From: Rhodothermia bacterium
GTDB taxonomy: Bacteria; Bacteroidota; Rhodothermia; Rhodothermales; UBA2364
Length of the DNA: 64,000 nucleotides
Reading direction: 5' to 3'
Assembly (NCBI GenBank): GCA_017303715.1
Contig: JAFLBZ010000025.1
Coordinates: 1-64,000, forward strand
Made by a program: the position numbers and the translations under genes. This document shows positions 63,652 through 64,000 of the stretch, piece after piece (the first letter of the stretch is position 1; every line of letters begins with the position of its first letter). The notes below the pieces were generated by a model. That model saw only the letters and a list, made by a program, of their open reading frames with translations. It was not told the origin of the DNA and searched no databases.

Positions 63652-64000
63652 AGCCGACCTCCCGAAACAAAAAGATTTACACGATAACGGAATACCAATT
63701 CCGCATTTGAGTACCATATAAAATAAGGACACTGGCCACTTTTGCCGCCATTGAGGTTTAAACACCATTGGATTTTTATACGTGCTTATCAGAATTTGCG
63801 GCGCATAACCGTGCATCCGTGGAATTAAAAAAGTGAGGTTGCCGCACCGATGAGGCGGAATGTAGTCAGGCAACCTTTCTGTTTTCCCAACATCGCCCAA
63901 AAGCACAACCATAGCGCGCAGCTTTTAATACACCCAGATGCCAAGAATGGTCTTTATTTACACATAAAGTATTATTTTAAGCCCAGAATTCCGACACTCC
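63652..64000. other. Right flank with a short palindrome and no supported gene
   Basis: The last 350 bp carry no ORF with a recognisable family. CGGAAT-4 bp-ATTCCG (63688-63703) forms a perfect short inverted repeat. The frame upstream of the PH-domain start stays open to 63912, but its residues do not resemble the family. Confidence 0.4.

Noticed and set aside
63652-63912. 87-residue N-terminal extension of the PH-domain protein
   Set aside because: The extra residues precede the first membrane segment without family resemblance and the ATG at 63651 gives the usual length.

Overview
The window reads as chromosomal DNA from a Bacteroidota/Rhodothermota-type Gram-negative bacterium. The evidence is a type III glutamine synthetase (about 720 residues), two TonB-dependent receptors with N-terminal carboxypeptidase-regulatory-like domains, secreted proteins and lipoproteins with typical signal peptides, a menaquinone gene (menD), an LptF/LptG permease, weak ribosome binding sites and mid-range GC. 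I see no rRNA, tRNA, CRISPR array, intact insertion sequence or prophage. Species cannot be named from the sequence.

Layout. 1-3375: an AT-rich, mostly gene-free flank. It holds a gene leaving the left edge, a vanadium-haloperoxidase-like lipoprotein, a 16-bp tandem repeat and a decayed ORF. 3376-17905: housekeeping genes, comprising an FAD/Fe-S dehydrogenase, LptF/G permease and RsmI operon, a di-heme cytochrome, a KdsC-like phosphatase with the two GDP-fucose genes, an Lrp regulator with glutamine synthetase III, an AmpG-like transporter and a YhhN protein. 18055-31869: a class V aminotransferase, a beta-helix protein with its TonB receptor, an acyltransferase, a PLP decarboxylase, a YdjM-like membrane protein, NhaA and a second TonB receptor. 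31888-35260: an accessory three-gene cassette made of a membrane protein cut where an NTPase should begin, a P-loop ATPase and a TPR protein. 35260-36600: an array of palindromic repeats. 36598-44615: a CBS protein, HflX, MenD, exonuclease III, membrane proteins, a WYL regulator and a methyltransferase. 44824-48750: a di-heme MauG/MbnH-type peroxidase, a divergent copper-amine-oxidase-like protein and a third secreted protein. 49430-50410: a second copy of the repeat array, with a 79-bp tandem repeat. 50476-64000: two paralogous lipoproteins, DUF58, DUF2461, a thioredoxin, a WD40-like lipoprotein, a fasciclin protein, a LytS/LytTR two-component pair with an SDR gene, a YidE/AspT-type transporter and a small PH-domain membrane protein.

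Two loci deserve most attention. The first is the secreted trio at 44824-48750. The peroxidase resembles the MbnH (MXAN_0977) branch of the MauG superfamily, enzymes that oxidise residues in a partner protein. Its neighbour looks like a copper amine oxidase that keeps the cofactor tyrosine position but lacks the His-x-His copper ligands. A maturase-substrate pair is a reasonable hypothesis, not a demonstrated one. The second is the ATPase/TPR/truncated-STAND cassette at 31888-35260, directly beside a repeat array, which resembles the modular NTPase systems often found in defence or signalling islands.

The intergenic repeat family (four blocks at two loci plus a decayed lone copy near 60.95 kb) is a separate structured feature. 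Blocks are bounded by inverted copies of a 14-15 bp sequence and filled with short hairpins. All functional calls rest on recognising motifs by eye; no database search was run.
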